From Acanthornis magna (lineage: Eukaryota > Chordata > Aves > Passeriformes > Acanthizidae), in the NCBI GenBank assembly GCA_036785705.1, contig JAWUZG010001149.1:1-64000 (forward strand): a stretch of 64,000 nucleotides of DNA. The letters run 5' to 3'. This document shows, piece after piece, positions 41,901 through 51,924 of the stretch. A program made the position numbers and the translations under genes. The first letter of the stretch is position 1; every line of letters starts with the position of its first letter. The notes below the pieces were generated by a model. It had not been told where the DNA came from. It worked only from the letters and a program-made list of their open reading frames with translations, and ran no database searches.

Positions 41901-42356
41901 AGTTTGGAGAGAGAAGAAAGGAACTTTGCATATTTCTAGCACAAATTCTTACAATCCAACTGGTCACATATTTTCCCAAGTTTTCTGCTAGGAAGGACTT
42001 TGTAGGCTGTAATTGCAAATACTGTCATGAATCCACATAAAAATATGGAGATAGAGTTTCAATTGTAAATCAAATCCTTATGCTTCATACCCACTGATGC
42101 CACCGAGCAGACAGAGCTCCCCATTCTCTGCATTATTGATGTTTTAAGTTGCCAGCAGACTTTGCAACACCTGCTCAAATCAGCTCTGGGTTTCTAGGCA
42201 ACCAATCAATATGGGGGCAAAACACCTAATTGTGAAGTATTTGGGTACCATGTACCTTTAATGCACACTGCTCTTGGTTTAAGATTCATTTAGGCTCAAA
42301 GAAAAACAGAATTGAAAGAAATTAACAACTCTGGTCTACACTGTCAACTGTGCTAT

Positions 42357-42550
42357 GTAAAAAACAAAAAACAAAACAAAACAAAGAAAAAACAACCAAG
42401 AAAACAACAAAACAACAAAACAAAACAAAAGCCAAACAAATGACAAACAAACAAACAAAACCCAAAAACCCCCAGATACAAAAAACAAAACCAAAAAAAA
42501 CAGAAAAAAAAAAACCACAAAAAAAACAAAAACAAAAAAAAAAAAAACCC
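42357..42550 (+). repeat. A-rich AAAAC-type simple repeat
   Basis: About 190 bp of A runs broken by C, such as AAAACAAAAC and ACAAACAAAC. It gives Lys/Gln/Asn-rich frames on one strand and Phe/Cys/Leu-rich frames on the other, none of them real. It may be the tail of a decayed retroposon. Confidence 0.9.
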
Positions 42551-43147
42551 CACCAAAACAACCAAGACATTTTAGTGTGAATTGTTATAAACATAACAAA
42601 AAGACATGCACATTTCAGCTTGGGTGCCAGCCACTGATAGACCAACTAAATTAACAACTACAAAACAGTAGCCATATAACAAACACAACCTGGTGCTCAA
42701 ACAAGGGTTTTATTCCTGCATCATTATCAAGAAGTACACTTAGATGATAAGGCACCAACAAACTGTATTTTTCAAAAGCCATTAAAGGGATTTAGAGACC
42801 CAAGCTGTGTTCAACAGCAGCAGAGCTCTCACTTCTGGACGCTCCAGGCCAGCAAATCCCAGGCTGTTCTGCTCTGAATCCATGCTGAAAGCAGAGAGTG
42901 TGGGCACACTCTACAGGGACACAACTCCACAGACTTCAGGCACAGCCGTAACTCAGATAACAAGCTGGATTTTGGATTTTAAAACCCACTACCTTAGACA
43001 AGCATAACCTGCATTGCCTCTATTCAGTCCTCCTTGCTCATTTGAACCACTGCCCTCTCTTCTTCACTCCAGGGAGAAATACCTGAGAAAAGAAAAATTT
43101 GGCCCACACATGCCTTGAAAACTTTAATGCAATATCTATTCCTTTTG

Positions 43148-43175
43148 TAAGCTGCAGTTAAAAAAAAAAAAAAAA
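43148..43175 (+). repeat. Poly-A run
   Basis: A run of A residues within FBXO15 intron 1, ending AAAAAAGCTG. No adjacent retroposon body was recognised. Confidence 0.8.
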
Positions 43176-44249
43176 AAGCTGAACTTTTGCATCTTCCAAA
43201 AAAAAATATTCTCAAGGTGTGAAGAAACAAACAGCAAACCCAATCCACAAATTACTTTTCAAGTACTGTGTGTGCTAAGATTTTAAATTAGCATTAACAA
43301 AATGCTTTTACATTGCACTGACAAAGCTTGGGCAGATAAGCCTAAGAGAAAAGTCAATGAGAGCTGTTACATCCCCTCTTTACAGACTTCTAGAACAACT
43401 GAGAGGCTCTTACTTAAGAAGCACAACTTCAATTGCTTTTTCATTAGCTTTCAACCTGTGGGGCTCAGTTTTGTACCAATAGTTTCACTTTCACACCCCA
43501 TAATATTTGCAATGTGCCTTGGTTTTTTCATGGTCAGCAAACAATTGTCTTTCAAGTAACATTTCAAACCATGTAGCTAAAGTTTCAAGTAGTGAAAAAC
43601 CTGTCACCTCCAAATGTTAAAATATACCTGCGGATAAACAGAAATGACAATAATAGTCTGACATGGGTTGGTTGGGTTTGTTGTTTTTTTTCCCCTCAGC
43701 TAACAATTTCAGTCTCATTAAAAGGTGGATATTACCCCAATCCATTTACAGGTTAAAAAGAAGAAAAAAAACCCCAAAACAACAAGGAATGGAACTGCTA
43801 TGAAACCCAAGGTTGTACACATGGGTTAGCAGAAAAATCTGCCTTCTAAACTCTGCCTCTAAGATTGACACTTTAAAATTTGGAAGCCAAACCTGTACTG
43901 TAAGAATTAAGGTAATCACACCTTCCATAGTGAAAACCTCCTATTTATTACAAAGGCCCGACTGCCCTGAACAGAGTAGCCACTGAACTAACCTGTACTT
44001 TGTGGATACTCATTACAGTACCTCCTTCAAGCTGAAGGACATAGCGAAGGTTAAGCCCTCCTTTCCCAGGCACAAAAAAGTGTTAAACCCAGGCCTCCCT
44101 GCTCCTGCGTTTTCCCATTCCGAGGTCACCTCCATAGGGCCAGGGAGAGCAGAGCACCACGGCCACGAAGGTGTGTACACGACCACAGCCGTGAAGAGTT
44201 TAGAGCTAGAAACCAGGCTGCTGGAGCAGAGGAACCTGAGGGAAACCAC

Positions 44250-44560
44250 CACAGCAGCCTCCCCGGCCGAGGGCAGAAGGCCCCGCTCGGCACGGCCCTG
44301 CTCACCTGCCGCCGCCTGTCGCCATGGCCGCGGGCAGCGAAGGGAGGCAAGGACGGAAGGAAGGGAAGGAACGCGCGCTGTCACCGCGGTGGGCAGCGCC
44401 TGAGGGGGGCAGGGGCGGCGCCAGGCCGAGGGAGGCCATGTCCGGCAGGGCTGGGTCGGGGCAGGCGGGGACGGTGCCCGAGCATGGCCGTGTGGGCCAC
44501 TCGGGAAGGGCTGACGCCCCGCGGAACCTTCCAGTGACTCAAAGGAATCTACTGTTGTAG
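44250..44560 (-). promoter_or_regulatory. FBXO15: CpG-rich promoter of FBXO15
   Basis: CpG density rises sharply around the FBXO15 start codon, unlike the AT-rich introns on its left. The island contains GC-box-like GGGGCGG tracts and an AP-1-like TGACTCA at 44,533-44,539. I looked for a divergent partner gene on the plus strand (in mammals TIMM21 lies head-to-head with FBXO15) and found no recognisable exon. Confidence 0.65.
44306..44325 (-). CDS. FBXO15: FBXO15 coding exon 1, start codon
   Basis: On the minus strand ATGGCGACAGGCGGCGGCAG is followed by a GTGAGC donor. It encodes Met-Ala-Thr-Gly-Gly-Gly plus the first two bases of Arg. The same Met-Ala-Thr-Gly opening occurs in mammalian FBXO15. 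The start lies in a CpG island in a Kozak-like context (CCATGG). Phase 2 at the donor matches exon 2. The 5' untranslated part upstream is not bounded. Confidence 0.8.
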
Positions 44561-45125
44561 TCGCTCTTAGGAAGCCGCCTGGCCTTCCTGGCTGCCCTCG
44601 CCTGGGACACGAGCCACTGGCCCACCAAAGGCTATTGCTGGGGTCTTTCCAGCCTGAGTGGAGCTGTTCCCGGCGAGTGGTCAGCTGCGGGCGCCGCTGG
44701 TAAAGGAGGCGAGACAAGGCAAAGAGTTGTGGGAGGGTCTCCCCCATGCTCTCCGTTTATTGTGGGGTCCGGGGGTACGGTATTCGGAAGGGAGAGTGGA
44801 GAAGGAGTCCCCAGGGGGCTGTCCCCAGCCGCCAGTTAAAAAGGGGGAAGGGTACCCAATAGGAGAAGGGACAAGGGGAGGGAACAAGGGTACAGGGGCC
44901 AATTACAACATAAGAGGGGAGGGTACAGTAGACAGCAACCAATAGTACAGTAAACTTAACAGAAGGTTCGGGAAGAAGGGGAAGGTCCAGAGCCCTGGGC
45001 ACACCTCCCAAGCAGAGCAGGGGCTGGTCTCATGCCCCTGAGCTGGCATGAGAGGCAGCTGTGGCCAGGGATGGACCAGGGTACATTTCAAAGGTATGTG
45101 TGCTATCTTGTGTGTCCAAACACAA
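44552..45125 (-). mobile_element. LTR upstream of FBXO15, same orientation
   Basis: The minus strand shows LTR order: a CT-rich U3 with several inverted CCAAT boxes (ATTGG), a TTTTTAA box, an AATAAA signal at 44,756-44,761, and a U5-like segment ending in CTACAACA at 44,552. The right edge is uncertain; a TGTGTTTGG start near 45,125 is the best candidate, and I saw no target-site duplication. The 3' end of the LTR lies only about 227 bp upstream of the FBXO15 ATG, in the sense direction, so transcripts starting in the LTR could read into the gene. It also separates FBXO15 from the CR1 fragment to its right. Confidence 0.6.
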
Positions 45126-45482
45126 GTCTTCTGTCTCCAGCGCTGCATTTTCACAAATAAATCCCAGGCGATTATGGGGAATGCACCCTTCGGTACTTAC
45201 AGTTTGCCAATTTTTAGCTAGTTTTATATTAATCTTAGACTAATTAATTTCAATATGTAATTAAGTAATATCCAGGCCAGTCATTTTCCTCATCGGCTCA
45301 TCTTTCAGCACGTAGGGATAGTCTGTGTTTTTTCCTGTGTTTTGAAGCACACCCATCCTTCCCAGACTCCTTTGTTTCTAAGGGTTGCTTCCCAAGGTAC
45401 TCTCTGGATAAGTCTCTTGAATAGGCCAAACTCTGCCCTCCAGAATTCCAGTGTGGAAGTTTTATTGATGCCCCTCCTTATT

Positions 45483-46217
45483 TCACCAAATATTGAAAAC
45501 TATAATTTCATTATCACTGTGCCCCAGATGGCCTCCAACCACCACATCTCCCACCAGCCCTTCTCTGTTTGCAAACAGCAGGTCTAGTGTAGCCCCTCCC
45601 CTGGTGGGCTTGCTCACCGACTGAGACAAAAAGCTGTCCTCCGTACACTCAAGGAAACTCCTAGACTGCTTCTTCTTGGCTGTGTTGAGTTCCCAGCAGA
45701 TATCTGGCAGATTGATGTCACCTACAAGAACAAGGGCTGGTGATCTTGAAACATCCTCCAGCTGCTTGTAGAATAATACCTCCACCTCTCCATCCTGGTG
45801 GGGTGGCCTAGAACAGACTCCCACCAGGATGTCAGCCTTGTTGGCCTTCCCCCTGATTCTTTCCCACAGGCGCTCAACCTTACCGATATTAATCTCCATT
45901 TCCGTGGCATCAGGAGCCTTCCTAACATAAAGAGCAACCGCTCCACCTCTTCTCCCTCACCCATCTCTTCCGTAGAGCTTGTAGCCATCCACTACAGTGC
46001 TCTGGTTACGCGAGTCATCCCACCATGTTCCTTTGATGGTGACTACATCAGAGCTTCCCTGCTGTACCATGGCTTCCAGCTCCTCTTGTTTGTTGCCCAT
46101 GCTGTGTGCATTAATGTACATGCACTTCAGCTGGGCTGCTGATTTCACCCCTGACTCTGGCTTACTACCCTTGGGCTTGGTTCTGGAAAGCCTAACTGCA
46201 TCCCCTTCCCCCTTCAA
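45483..46217 (-). pseudogene. CR1 ORF2 endonuclease domain, broken
   Basis: The N-terminal part (from 46,217) has the CR1-type stretch Asn-Lys-Gln-Glu-Glu-Leu-Glu-Ala and a Gly-Thr-Trp-Trp-Asp motif. After a frameshift near 45,900-45,957 it continues with Val-Gly-Asp-Ile-Asn-Leu-Pro-Asp, the catalytic Asp loop of AP-type endonucleases, and Gly-His-Ser-Asp-Asn-Glu-Ile near the end. In active elements that last motif has His after Ser-Asp, and here it is Asn, so nicking activity is expected to be lost. The frame ends with a stop at 45,483, although CR1-like residues continue to about 45,275. Confidence 0.8.
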
Positions 46218-46219
46218 AC

Positions 46220-47283
46220 CTAGTCTAAAGCCCTCTCAGTCAGTCCCGCCAACTCATGGACTAGAATCCTTTTGCCCTTGATAGGCAGACGGAACCCATC
46301 TGGCTCCAGCAGGCCAGGTGCCGTAAGAGTTGCCCCATCACCAAAGAACCCAAAGTTCTGCCAATGGCGCCAGTCCCTAAGCCACTGATTGATAATGCAG
46401 CTTCTCCTGTTCCTTTCATCGTTTGTCCCTGCCGCTGAAAGGACCGAGCAGAACACCACCTGTGCTCCTGCCCCATCAACCACTTGACCCAGGGCCCTGA
46501 AGTCCCTTTTAATTGCTGTGTTGTCTTCTTGTCAATCATATTGCTGCCAGCCTGGAGTGTCAGCACTGGGTAATACTCAGAGGGCTGAATCAGCCCAGGG
46601 AATGTTCTGGAGATATCCCATACCCGGGCCCCAGGGAGGCAGCACGCCTCCCTGTGGGATGGGCCCGCTTGACATATGGGGCCCTCTGTTCCTCTCAGAA
46701 GGAGTCGCCTACTATGACTACCCTTCTTTTCTTTTTAATGCAAGAGGTAGTGATCTGTTTGACAGACGAAGTGGAGCTGGGAGGCTCTCCGGGCAGATTA
46801 TTTTCTTCTATGTCATCTGGCTGACCCTCCAGATCCAAGGCCTGGATTCTGAAGTGGCACCTGGGTACGCAATGGGGGTCAGGAGGAATTTTTATTACCT
46901 CCCTGGGTAGGAGCCCTTTTCCACTCCCCTTCATCACCTAGGTCTCCTCCTTCTGCCTGATGGTAGGAGGCACAGGAATCCTCTGACTCCTGGTGGGCTT
47001 CTCTCAGGAATGGAAGGGTGAAACTCCACTGGTCTATTTCCCGTTCGATTTCCCTAATACTCCTTAGTCTTTCTACCTCCTCCCGAAGCTCCACCACCAG
47101 ACTGAGGAGATCACTCACCTGTTCGCACCTCACGCAGGTGATTTTTGCACCATCCCCTGGTACTGCTAACAGGCTCAAGCACTCCTCACAGGAAGGTGTC
47201 TGGACAGATGCATCCTTCTTGGAGGGTTCTGTTTGGCTAGGTACACTTTTACTAGCTGTAGCTTTTGATCGTTTGGAGACCAT
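46220..47283 (-). pseudogene. CR1 ORF1 with zinc-binding and esterase-like parts, broken
   Basis: The start at 47,283 opens an ORF with two Cys-x2-Cys pairs (Cys-Glu-Glu-Cys and Cys-Val-Arg-Cys), then a Glu/Leu/Arg-rich coiled-coil, as in CR1 ORF1. It meets a stop at 46,879. Other frames then show parts of the SGNH-esterase-like domain of CR1 ORF1: Val-Gly-Asp-Ser (near 46,700), a Gly-Ser-Asn block, and Asp-Gly-Phe-Arg-Leu where the catalytic His of the DxxH block would be expected but Arg is found. Several frameshifts and stops make it non-functional. Confidence 0.75.
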
Positions 47284-47499
47284 TGCTGGAAAAAGAAATG
47301 AATAATAAATTAAAAAAAAAAAAAACACAACAAAAAAACAACAAAAACCCGGGGTGCCTTTTTAGGGCAAAGGCATTTCTGCATGGCACCTCCCAACGTC
47401 CCCATGCCACAATCTCAGTCCTCCCAGGGCTCCTGTGTTTGGTTTTATCCCGATATGGAGATGCAGGAGCTCTCCCGGCTGGACAGGGTGTCCCCGAGC

Positions 47500-47930
47500 C
47501 TGCGGATTTCGGGGATTTGGGGTTGGGAATGGGATGAATTTTGGGGCTGGGAATTGGGGGGATTTGGGGCTGGGAATTTGGGGATTTGGGAGATTTTGGG
47601 GAATTTCAAGGCTTGGAATTGGGGGATTTTGGGGCTGGGGACTGGGGGGATTTCAGCGAGGTTTGGGGGGAAACTGGGAGTTTGGAGAGGGATTTTGGGA
47701 GATTGAGGGGGATTGGTGGAATTTTGGAGCATTTGGGGTGATTTCGGGGGGAATTTTGAATGGAATTTGGGGGATTTGGGAGGATTTTGAGGGGGATTTG
47801 GAGGTTTGGAAGAGGTATTAGGGGGGATTTTGGGAGATTGAGAGGAATTGGGGGAATTTTGGGGTGTCATGGGGGGATTTGGGGGAGTTTAGAGGGATTT
47901 TGACCGATTTGGAGGGATTTTACGGGAGGA
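47500..47930 (+). repeat. G-rich minisatellite, GGGATTTGGGG type
   Basis: About 430 bp of loosely repeated units such as GGGGATTTGGGG, GGAATTGGGGG and GGGATTTTGGG on the plus strand. Dense G runs make quadruplex formation likely. The overlapping Gly/Trp-rich and Pro/Asn-rich reading frames are by-products. It sits immediately outside the left arm of the MHC inverted repeat. Confidence 0.85.
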
Positions 47931-48027
47931 TTTTGGGAGGGATCCCGGGAATTCCCAGGGATTCCCCCTTTCCCCCCGCACTCCCTCGGGCACTGTCGCG
48001 TCTCCCGGCCTGTGCCGCCGGGATCTG

Positions 48028-48142
48028 CCCGGCGACTGATGACGTCCGAGAACACCAAGCTGTCATTGGCGGGCAGGAAATAACCGCGCCAATCGCGAGG
48101 CCGGAGGCGGCTCTGGGGGCGGGGCCGCAGCGGAGCAGTGCG
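48028..48142 (+). promoter_or_regulatory. S/X/Y-like MHC promoter, left copy
   Basis: CCCGGCGACTGATG at 48,028-48,041 fits the X1 box bound by RFX. It overlaps TGACGTCC (48,040-48,047), a near-CRE X2 box. An inverted CCAAT (ATTGG, 48,065-48,069) follows at the usual Y-box spacing, then a forward CCAAT near 48,089 and a GC-box near 48,114. This X1-X2-Y order is the enhanceosome to which CIITA or NLRC5 is recruited at MHC class II or class I genes. The site lies 100-115 bp before the leader ATG. Confidence 0.75.
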
Positions 48143-48180
48143 ATGGCTCCAGCGCTGGGCTGGGGGCGCTCCTGGGGGCG
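48143..48180 (+). pseudogene. MHC class I-like leader exon, left copy
   Basis: ATG at 48,143 starts Met-Ala-Pro-Ala-Leu-Gly-Trp-Gly and the 38 bp exon ends before a GTGAGG donor. The right copy at 52,110-52,147 has the same length and encodes a more leader-like Met-Ala-Pro-Ala-Leu-Gly-Leu-Gly-Ala-Leu-Leu. Relative to it, this copy has lost one base, so the hydrophobic leader is frame-shifted to Trp-Gly-Arg-Ser. No alpha-1 domain follows on the plus strand, only a CT-rich minisatellite. I judge it a promoter plus leader remnant of an MHC class I gene. Confidence 0.6.
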
Positions 48181-48299
48181 GTGAGGCGGGAGTGGCAGCC
48201 CCGGAACCGGCACCGTGAACCCCCTTATCCTGCACAGGGACTTTTCTGCACGCCTCATCCTGCAAAGGGAACCCCCCCTTACTCCCAATTCCTGGACGT

Positions 48300-49960
48300 C
48301 AGCACGGCCCTGCACACGCTTGATCCCCTCTCCGATGTCTCTGAGTATCTGCACCCGCATTTCTTTGACCCTGGGACCTCCCTGAATCTCGATTTTTGGG
48401 AACCGAGAAGGCTTTGCACCCTTTTCCCCAGCAGTGAGATCCTCCGTGTACCCCTTTTTCCACTCCGCAGCCACTTTCCTCGCCATTCCTGCTCTCCCAG
48501 ACCCCAAACCCTCCCTTTTCCTTGACCCTGGCACCTCCTGGACCCTCATTCCGCCTCTCCAGCTCCCAGACCCTCCTTTTCGTTCACCCTGGGACCTGCT
48601 GCACCCCAGTTCCTGCCTTTCCCACACTCCCACTCCATCTTCCCTCAACATTGGGGACCCCTTTAAACCTCTTCCTGGCTGTCCTGGCTTTCCCTACCCC
48701 ATGACTCCTCTTTCCCCGACACTGGGGACAACTTGGACCTCCCATCCCACTTCCGCTATTTCTTTGTCCTCGGGACTGCCCTGCACCCTCCTTCCTGTGC
48801 ACTGGGACTCCCCTGCACCCCCAACCCCACTAGTGACACCCCCTGCACCAACTTCTCCACACCGGAACCCCCCTGAGCCCCCTCAGATGGCACCGGGACC
48901 CCCCTGAAACCCCATTCCTGGCCACTGGGATTCCCTTGCACCTTCTTCCCAGCTTTGGGACCCTGCTGCACCCCTTTGTCCCACACGACTACCCCCTACA
49001 CCCCCTTTTCCCTTCCATTCGGCCTCTCCCAGTCCCAGCCCCCAGCTTTTTCTTTACCCTAGGACCTCCTGTACCCCATCCTGTCTTTCCCAGCTTCCAA
49101 ACCCCTCTTAGCACTGGGACCCCATTCCTGATCATCATTCTCCCCACCCTGTGACCTCACTTTCCCTGACACTGGGGGCCCTGGACTCCCCTTTACTGGA
49201 CACAGGTGCCCCATGGACACCATCCATGTCCCACCTCTCACAGTCCCTGCACTCCCTTTTCTTGACCCTGGGGCCCCCCTGAACCCCCATCCCTGGGAAC
49301 TGCCAGCCCCTGAATCCCTTGTGCGGCTCTTGGACCCCCCCCGGACCCTGTTTCTGACCCATCTCATGTCTCTCCAGCATGTGACCCCCCCCCTTTCTTG
49401 AGCACAGGGACCCCTGTACCCCCATCCCACCTCTTCCAGTGCTTGCATACCCTTTTCTTTAACCCTGGGGCTCCCTTGAGCCACCATTTCCAGGCACTGG
49501 CAATTCCTTGAAGCTCCTCCTCAACTCTGGGAGCCCCATGCACCCCCATTCCTGGCCATCCCATCTGCCCCAGTCCCCAGCCTTCCCCTTTTGCCTGACT
49601 CTGGGACCCCCTGGATGCCAGTTCTTGCCTTTCCCAGCCTCCAGACCCGCATTCCTTAACACTGAGGACCTCTGGGACACTCATTCCTGGCTATTCCGGG
49701 GCTCCCAACCCCATGACTCCCCTTTCCTTGAAACTGAGGACCACTGTACACCCTTTCCTGGGCACAGGAACCGCTTCAATCCCCATCCCACCTCTCCAAG
49801 ACCCTACACTCCCCTTTCCTTGACCCTTGAAACCCCCTTGAAACTGCCTTCCCCAGCAGCCCTTATCCTGCACCAATCGTCCTCTGCACCCCTTTCCCTG
49901 ACGATCCCGCCCCCACCCCCAGCTTCCCTTTTCCTTGACTCCGGGACCCCTCAGATTCCC
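48300..49960 (+). repeat. CT-rich degenerate minisatellite
   Basis: About 1.65 kb of imperfect repeats with recurring phrases such as CCTTTTCCTTGACCCTGG, GGACCCCCCTGAACCCCCAT and CCATTCCTGGCCACTGGGA. The period is roughly 55-65 bp by eye. The block is C/T/A-rich on this strand and appears in opposite orientation at 51,410-51,880, so it belongs to the same inverted-repeat family. All overlapping Pro-rich or Gly/Arg-rich open frames are artefacts of this repeat. Confidence 0.85.
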
Positions 49961-50380
49961 TAAATCCCCATGTCCCCCCAGTTCCCCACCCCCTTGTCTC
50001 GGATTAGAGAAAATTTTCCTAGGTGGAAAGTGTTCTGAATAAAACACCTCCCCCACAGCAAAGACTTCCGGCACCCCTTCCCCCACAGCAAACAGAATAT
50101 CTCAGCTGAAAGTGGGATAAGAACTGTTTAATTAACAGACCACACAGTGGAAGGGGAAACGGAAAAAAGGGTCATTAAACCTGAATAAACAGTTGATGAA
50201 CTTTAGTGTCCTTTTCCTCAGGCGTGGCTTCCCCTTTCCGGGGTCTCTGGAGAGGCCGGGTGGAGTTCCACTGGTGGCTCCCTGGACGATTCTCGTCTGC
50301 TGTCCTCCGGGGCTCCTCAGGTTCTCAGATGAGAAAGCAAGGCAAAGAAAAAGGTCCAAAAACGACGAAATAACAATCCC
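49960..50380. other. GC-rich spacer, no gene recognised
   Basis: Sequence between the CT-rich minisatellite and the A-rich tract. It contains two copies of an ACACCTCCCCCACAGCAAA-like phrase near 50,045-50,090 and a AATAAA-type signal. It might be part of an LTR or an MHC 3' region, but I cannot assign it. Confidence 0.4.
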
Positions 50381-50384
50381 AGGG

Positions 50385-50520
50385 GAAAAACAAAACAAAA
50401 CAAAACAAAACAAAAGAAAAACAAAACCAAAGCAAGCAAACAAACAAAAAAAAACCCCAAAAAACCAAAAAACCAAAACCAAACCAAAACAAAAAAAAAA
50501 ATTAAAAAATTAAAAACCCA
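50385..50520 (+). repeat. AAAAC-type A-rich simple repeat
   Basis: About 135 bp of A with regularly placed C, beginning with AAAACAAAACAAAACAAAAC and ending with AAAAATTAAAAAATTAAAAA. It is similar in kind to the tract in FBXO15 intron 1. Confidence 0.9.
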
Positions 50521-50903
50521 AGCAGCAGCCACACCGATAGCAGCAGCAACCAGCAGCATCAACTGATGGAAAAAAACCCCACCCAAACAGTGTCCCTTCC
50601 TTCTCGCTCCCCTGTAGAACAACCGGGGAAAAAACCCCAAAAAATTCCCAAAATTCCCAAAACATCCCGTGCTGGCAGAGCTTCTCTCGGCTGCAGGACA
50701 CAGTTAAAGCTACAGAACCATATTCTGGTCAAGCATACAAACGATAAGGAATACAAGATATCACTACGCCACCCTAGGACACCCCTGCGTTTCCTGGGGT
50801 GAGGTTGAGAATGCGGAATATGGGAAGTGGAAAATGGGGAAAGAGGAATTTGGGAATGCAGAGCAGTAGGATGAGGTTGTTCCTCCTCCTCACCGTCCTG
50901 TGC

Positions 50904-51003
50904 ATCCCAGAGCCATAATCCGGCGGGAATCTCAGCTCACTGCGTCCATCATCGCTGCTATCATCATCATCCTCATCGGATTCGGCATCCGGGAGCTGTG
51001 ACC
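50904..51003 (+). pseudogene. Possible membrane-segment exon, unassigned
   Basis: A strong-looking acceptor (GTTCCTCCTCCTCACC...CATCCCAG) precedes a short frame reading Thr-Ala-Ser-Ile-Ile-Ala-Ala-Ile-Ile-Ile-Ile-Leu-Ile-Gly-Phe-Gly-Ile-Arg, then Glu-Leu and a stop. This could be a transmembrane exon of an MHC-like gene in the orientation of the left leader. The Ile-rich part also arises from an ATC repeat, so it may be chance. Confidence 0.25.
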
Positions 51004-51249
51004 CAGTAACAGCCGGGATGGGGCTCGGGAAGGCAGCACGGATCCGCCCGGCAGTGATCTGGGGATCTCGCACCGTAGGTGCTGATCCCACTTTAATTTT
51101 TATATCCTTGTTCAAGCTCCACGATTTCCCATTCCAGCCCCACGGCTCCCCCCATTCCCACAGATCCCCCTATGCCCACAGACCCCCCCCCCTCCCTGCT
51201 CTGGCTGTGCTAGACCCGCAGCATCTCCAGTCCGGGGGTGGCTGTGCCG

Positions 51250-51385
51250 GGGGCACTCACCCAGCCGGCTCCAGGAATCCCAGTGTTCCGCCTCGGCGCT
51301 GGCCCTGCTCAAAGGGGGTCCCGCCCAGATACCCCAAAACCACAAACTGGGGGAGCCCCGGGCCAGGCTCTGACAGCGTCACAAA
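51250..51385 (-). pseudogene. MHC class I alpha-1 fragment, inner copy
   Basis: The minus strand reads Phe-Val-Thr-Leu-Ser-Glu-Pro-Gly-Pro-Gly-Leu-Pro-Gln-Phe-Val-Val-Leu-Gly-Tyr. This matches the start of the alpha-1 domain of avian MHC class I, which presents peptides to CD8 T cells. A frameshift then moves to another frame with Ala-Glu-Ala-Glu-His-Trp-Asp-Ser, the mid-alpha-1 stretch of the same domain. A GTGAGTG donor follows soon after, so the second half of alpha-1 is deleted. It cannot encode a working groove. Confidence 0.75.
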
Positions 51386-51409
51386 CAGGAAAGGCAGGCA
51401 GCGAGGAAC

Positions 51410-51880
51410 GTGGGGGACACGGGGATTTTAGGGGGTCTGAGGGGTCTCACGGTCAAGGAAAGGGGGGCATGGGGGCAGGGAGAGGCGGCATGGGCGGGAA
51501 AGGGGGTGCGGGGGAATTGGTGCAGGATAAGGGGGTGCATGGGGCCACGGTGCTGGAGAAGGGGGTCTCAAGGGGGTCCCAGGTTGAAGGAAATGGGGGT
51601 GCAGGGAGTTGAGAGGAGGGATGGGGGGATCCAAGAGATCCCTGTGCCCAGCAAAGGGAGTTACCCCAGTGTTCAAGAAAGAAGGTCTGGGAGCTGGGAA
51701 ATGCAGCAGTGGAGGTCCAGGGTGTCCCAGGGTCAAGAAAAAGGGTCGGGGGATTGGGAGAGGCGGGATGGCCAGGAAAGGGTGTGCAGGGCATATAAGG
51801 GGGTGCAGAGGGGATCTCACTGTAGGGGAAAAAGGGCGCAAGGGGTCCTCGGTTCCCAAAACTCGATATTCAGGGAGGTT
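51410..51880 (-). repeat. GA-rich minisatellite, inverse of the CT-rich block
   Basis: On the plus strand G/A-rich units such as GGGGTGCAGGGAGTTGAG and GTCCCAGGTTGAAGGAAA. Their complements are the units found at 48,300-49,960. It separates the two alpha-1 fragments, which suggests that the repeat grew inside an MHC intron. Several overlapping Gly-rich frames are artefacts. Confidence 0.8.
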
Positions 51881-51924
51881 CCAGAGTCAGAGGTCGGTAG
51901 TGGCTGTGCCGGGGGCACTCACAT

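Larger units (their letters stand above)
45275..47310 (-). mobile_element. CR1 LINE, 5' part with ORF1 and endonuclease
   Basis: Minus-strand element whose frames follow a full-length CR1 from its first ORF through the apurinic-type endonuclease and into the linker before the reverse transcriptase, where it stops near 45,275. RT and 3' UTR are missing. This is the reverse of the usual avian pattern, in which CR1 copies are truncated at the 5' end. A T-rich run lies just upstream of the ORF1 start. Loss of the 3' part may be linked to the LTR now sitting at 44,552-45,125. Confidence 0.85.
47935..48215 (+). repeat. Left arm of MHC promoter inverted repeat
   Basis: This arm reads in the same order as the complement of 52,080-52,360. 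Both contain GGATCCCGGGAATTCCC, a CGCGTCTCCCGGCC-like stretch, a CRE-like site, GGAAATAACCGCGCCAATCGC, a GC-box and an ATGGCTCCAGCGCTGGG leader. The arms are clearly homologous but not identical, with several indels. They flank a spacer of about 3.9 kb. Confidence 0.9.

Noticed and set aside
42322..42645. Phe/Cys-rich 107-codon minus-strand frame
   Set aside because: Direct translation of an A-rich simple repeat.
44324..44560. Plus-strand ATG in the CpG island as a head-to-head partner gene such as TIMM21
   Set aside because: The translation shows no similarity to TIMM21 or to a mitochondrial presequence and runs into the LTR.
44013..44747. 244-codon open frame on the minus strand
   Set aside because: It overlaps the LTR, the CpG island and FBXO15 exon 1 in a different frame. 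The residues are Pro/Arg/Ser-rich, as expected from GC-rich DNA, and no domain is visible.
47920..48651. 243-codon minus-strand frame, and similar long frames at 48,434-49,963 and 51,410-52,060
   Set aside because: They run across inverted-repeat arms and C/T- or G/A-rich minisatellites. Their Gly/Arg or Pro/Leu content is a product of the repeat, and all frames are open there.
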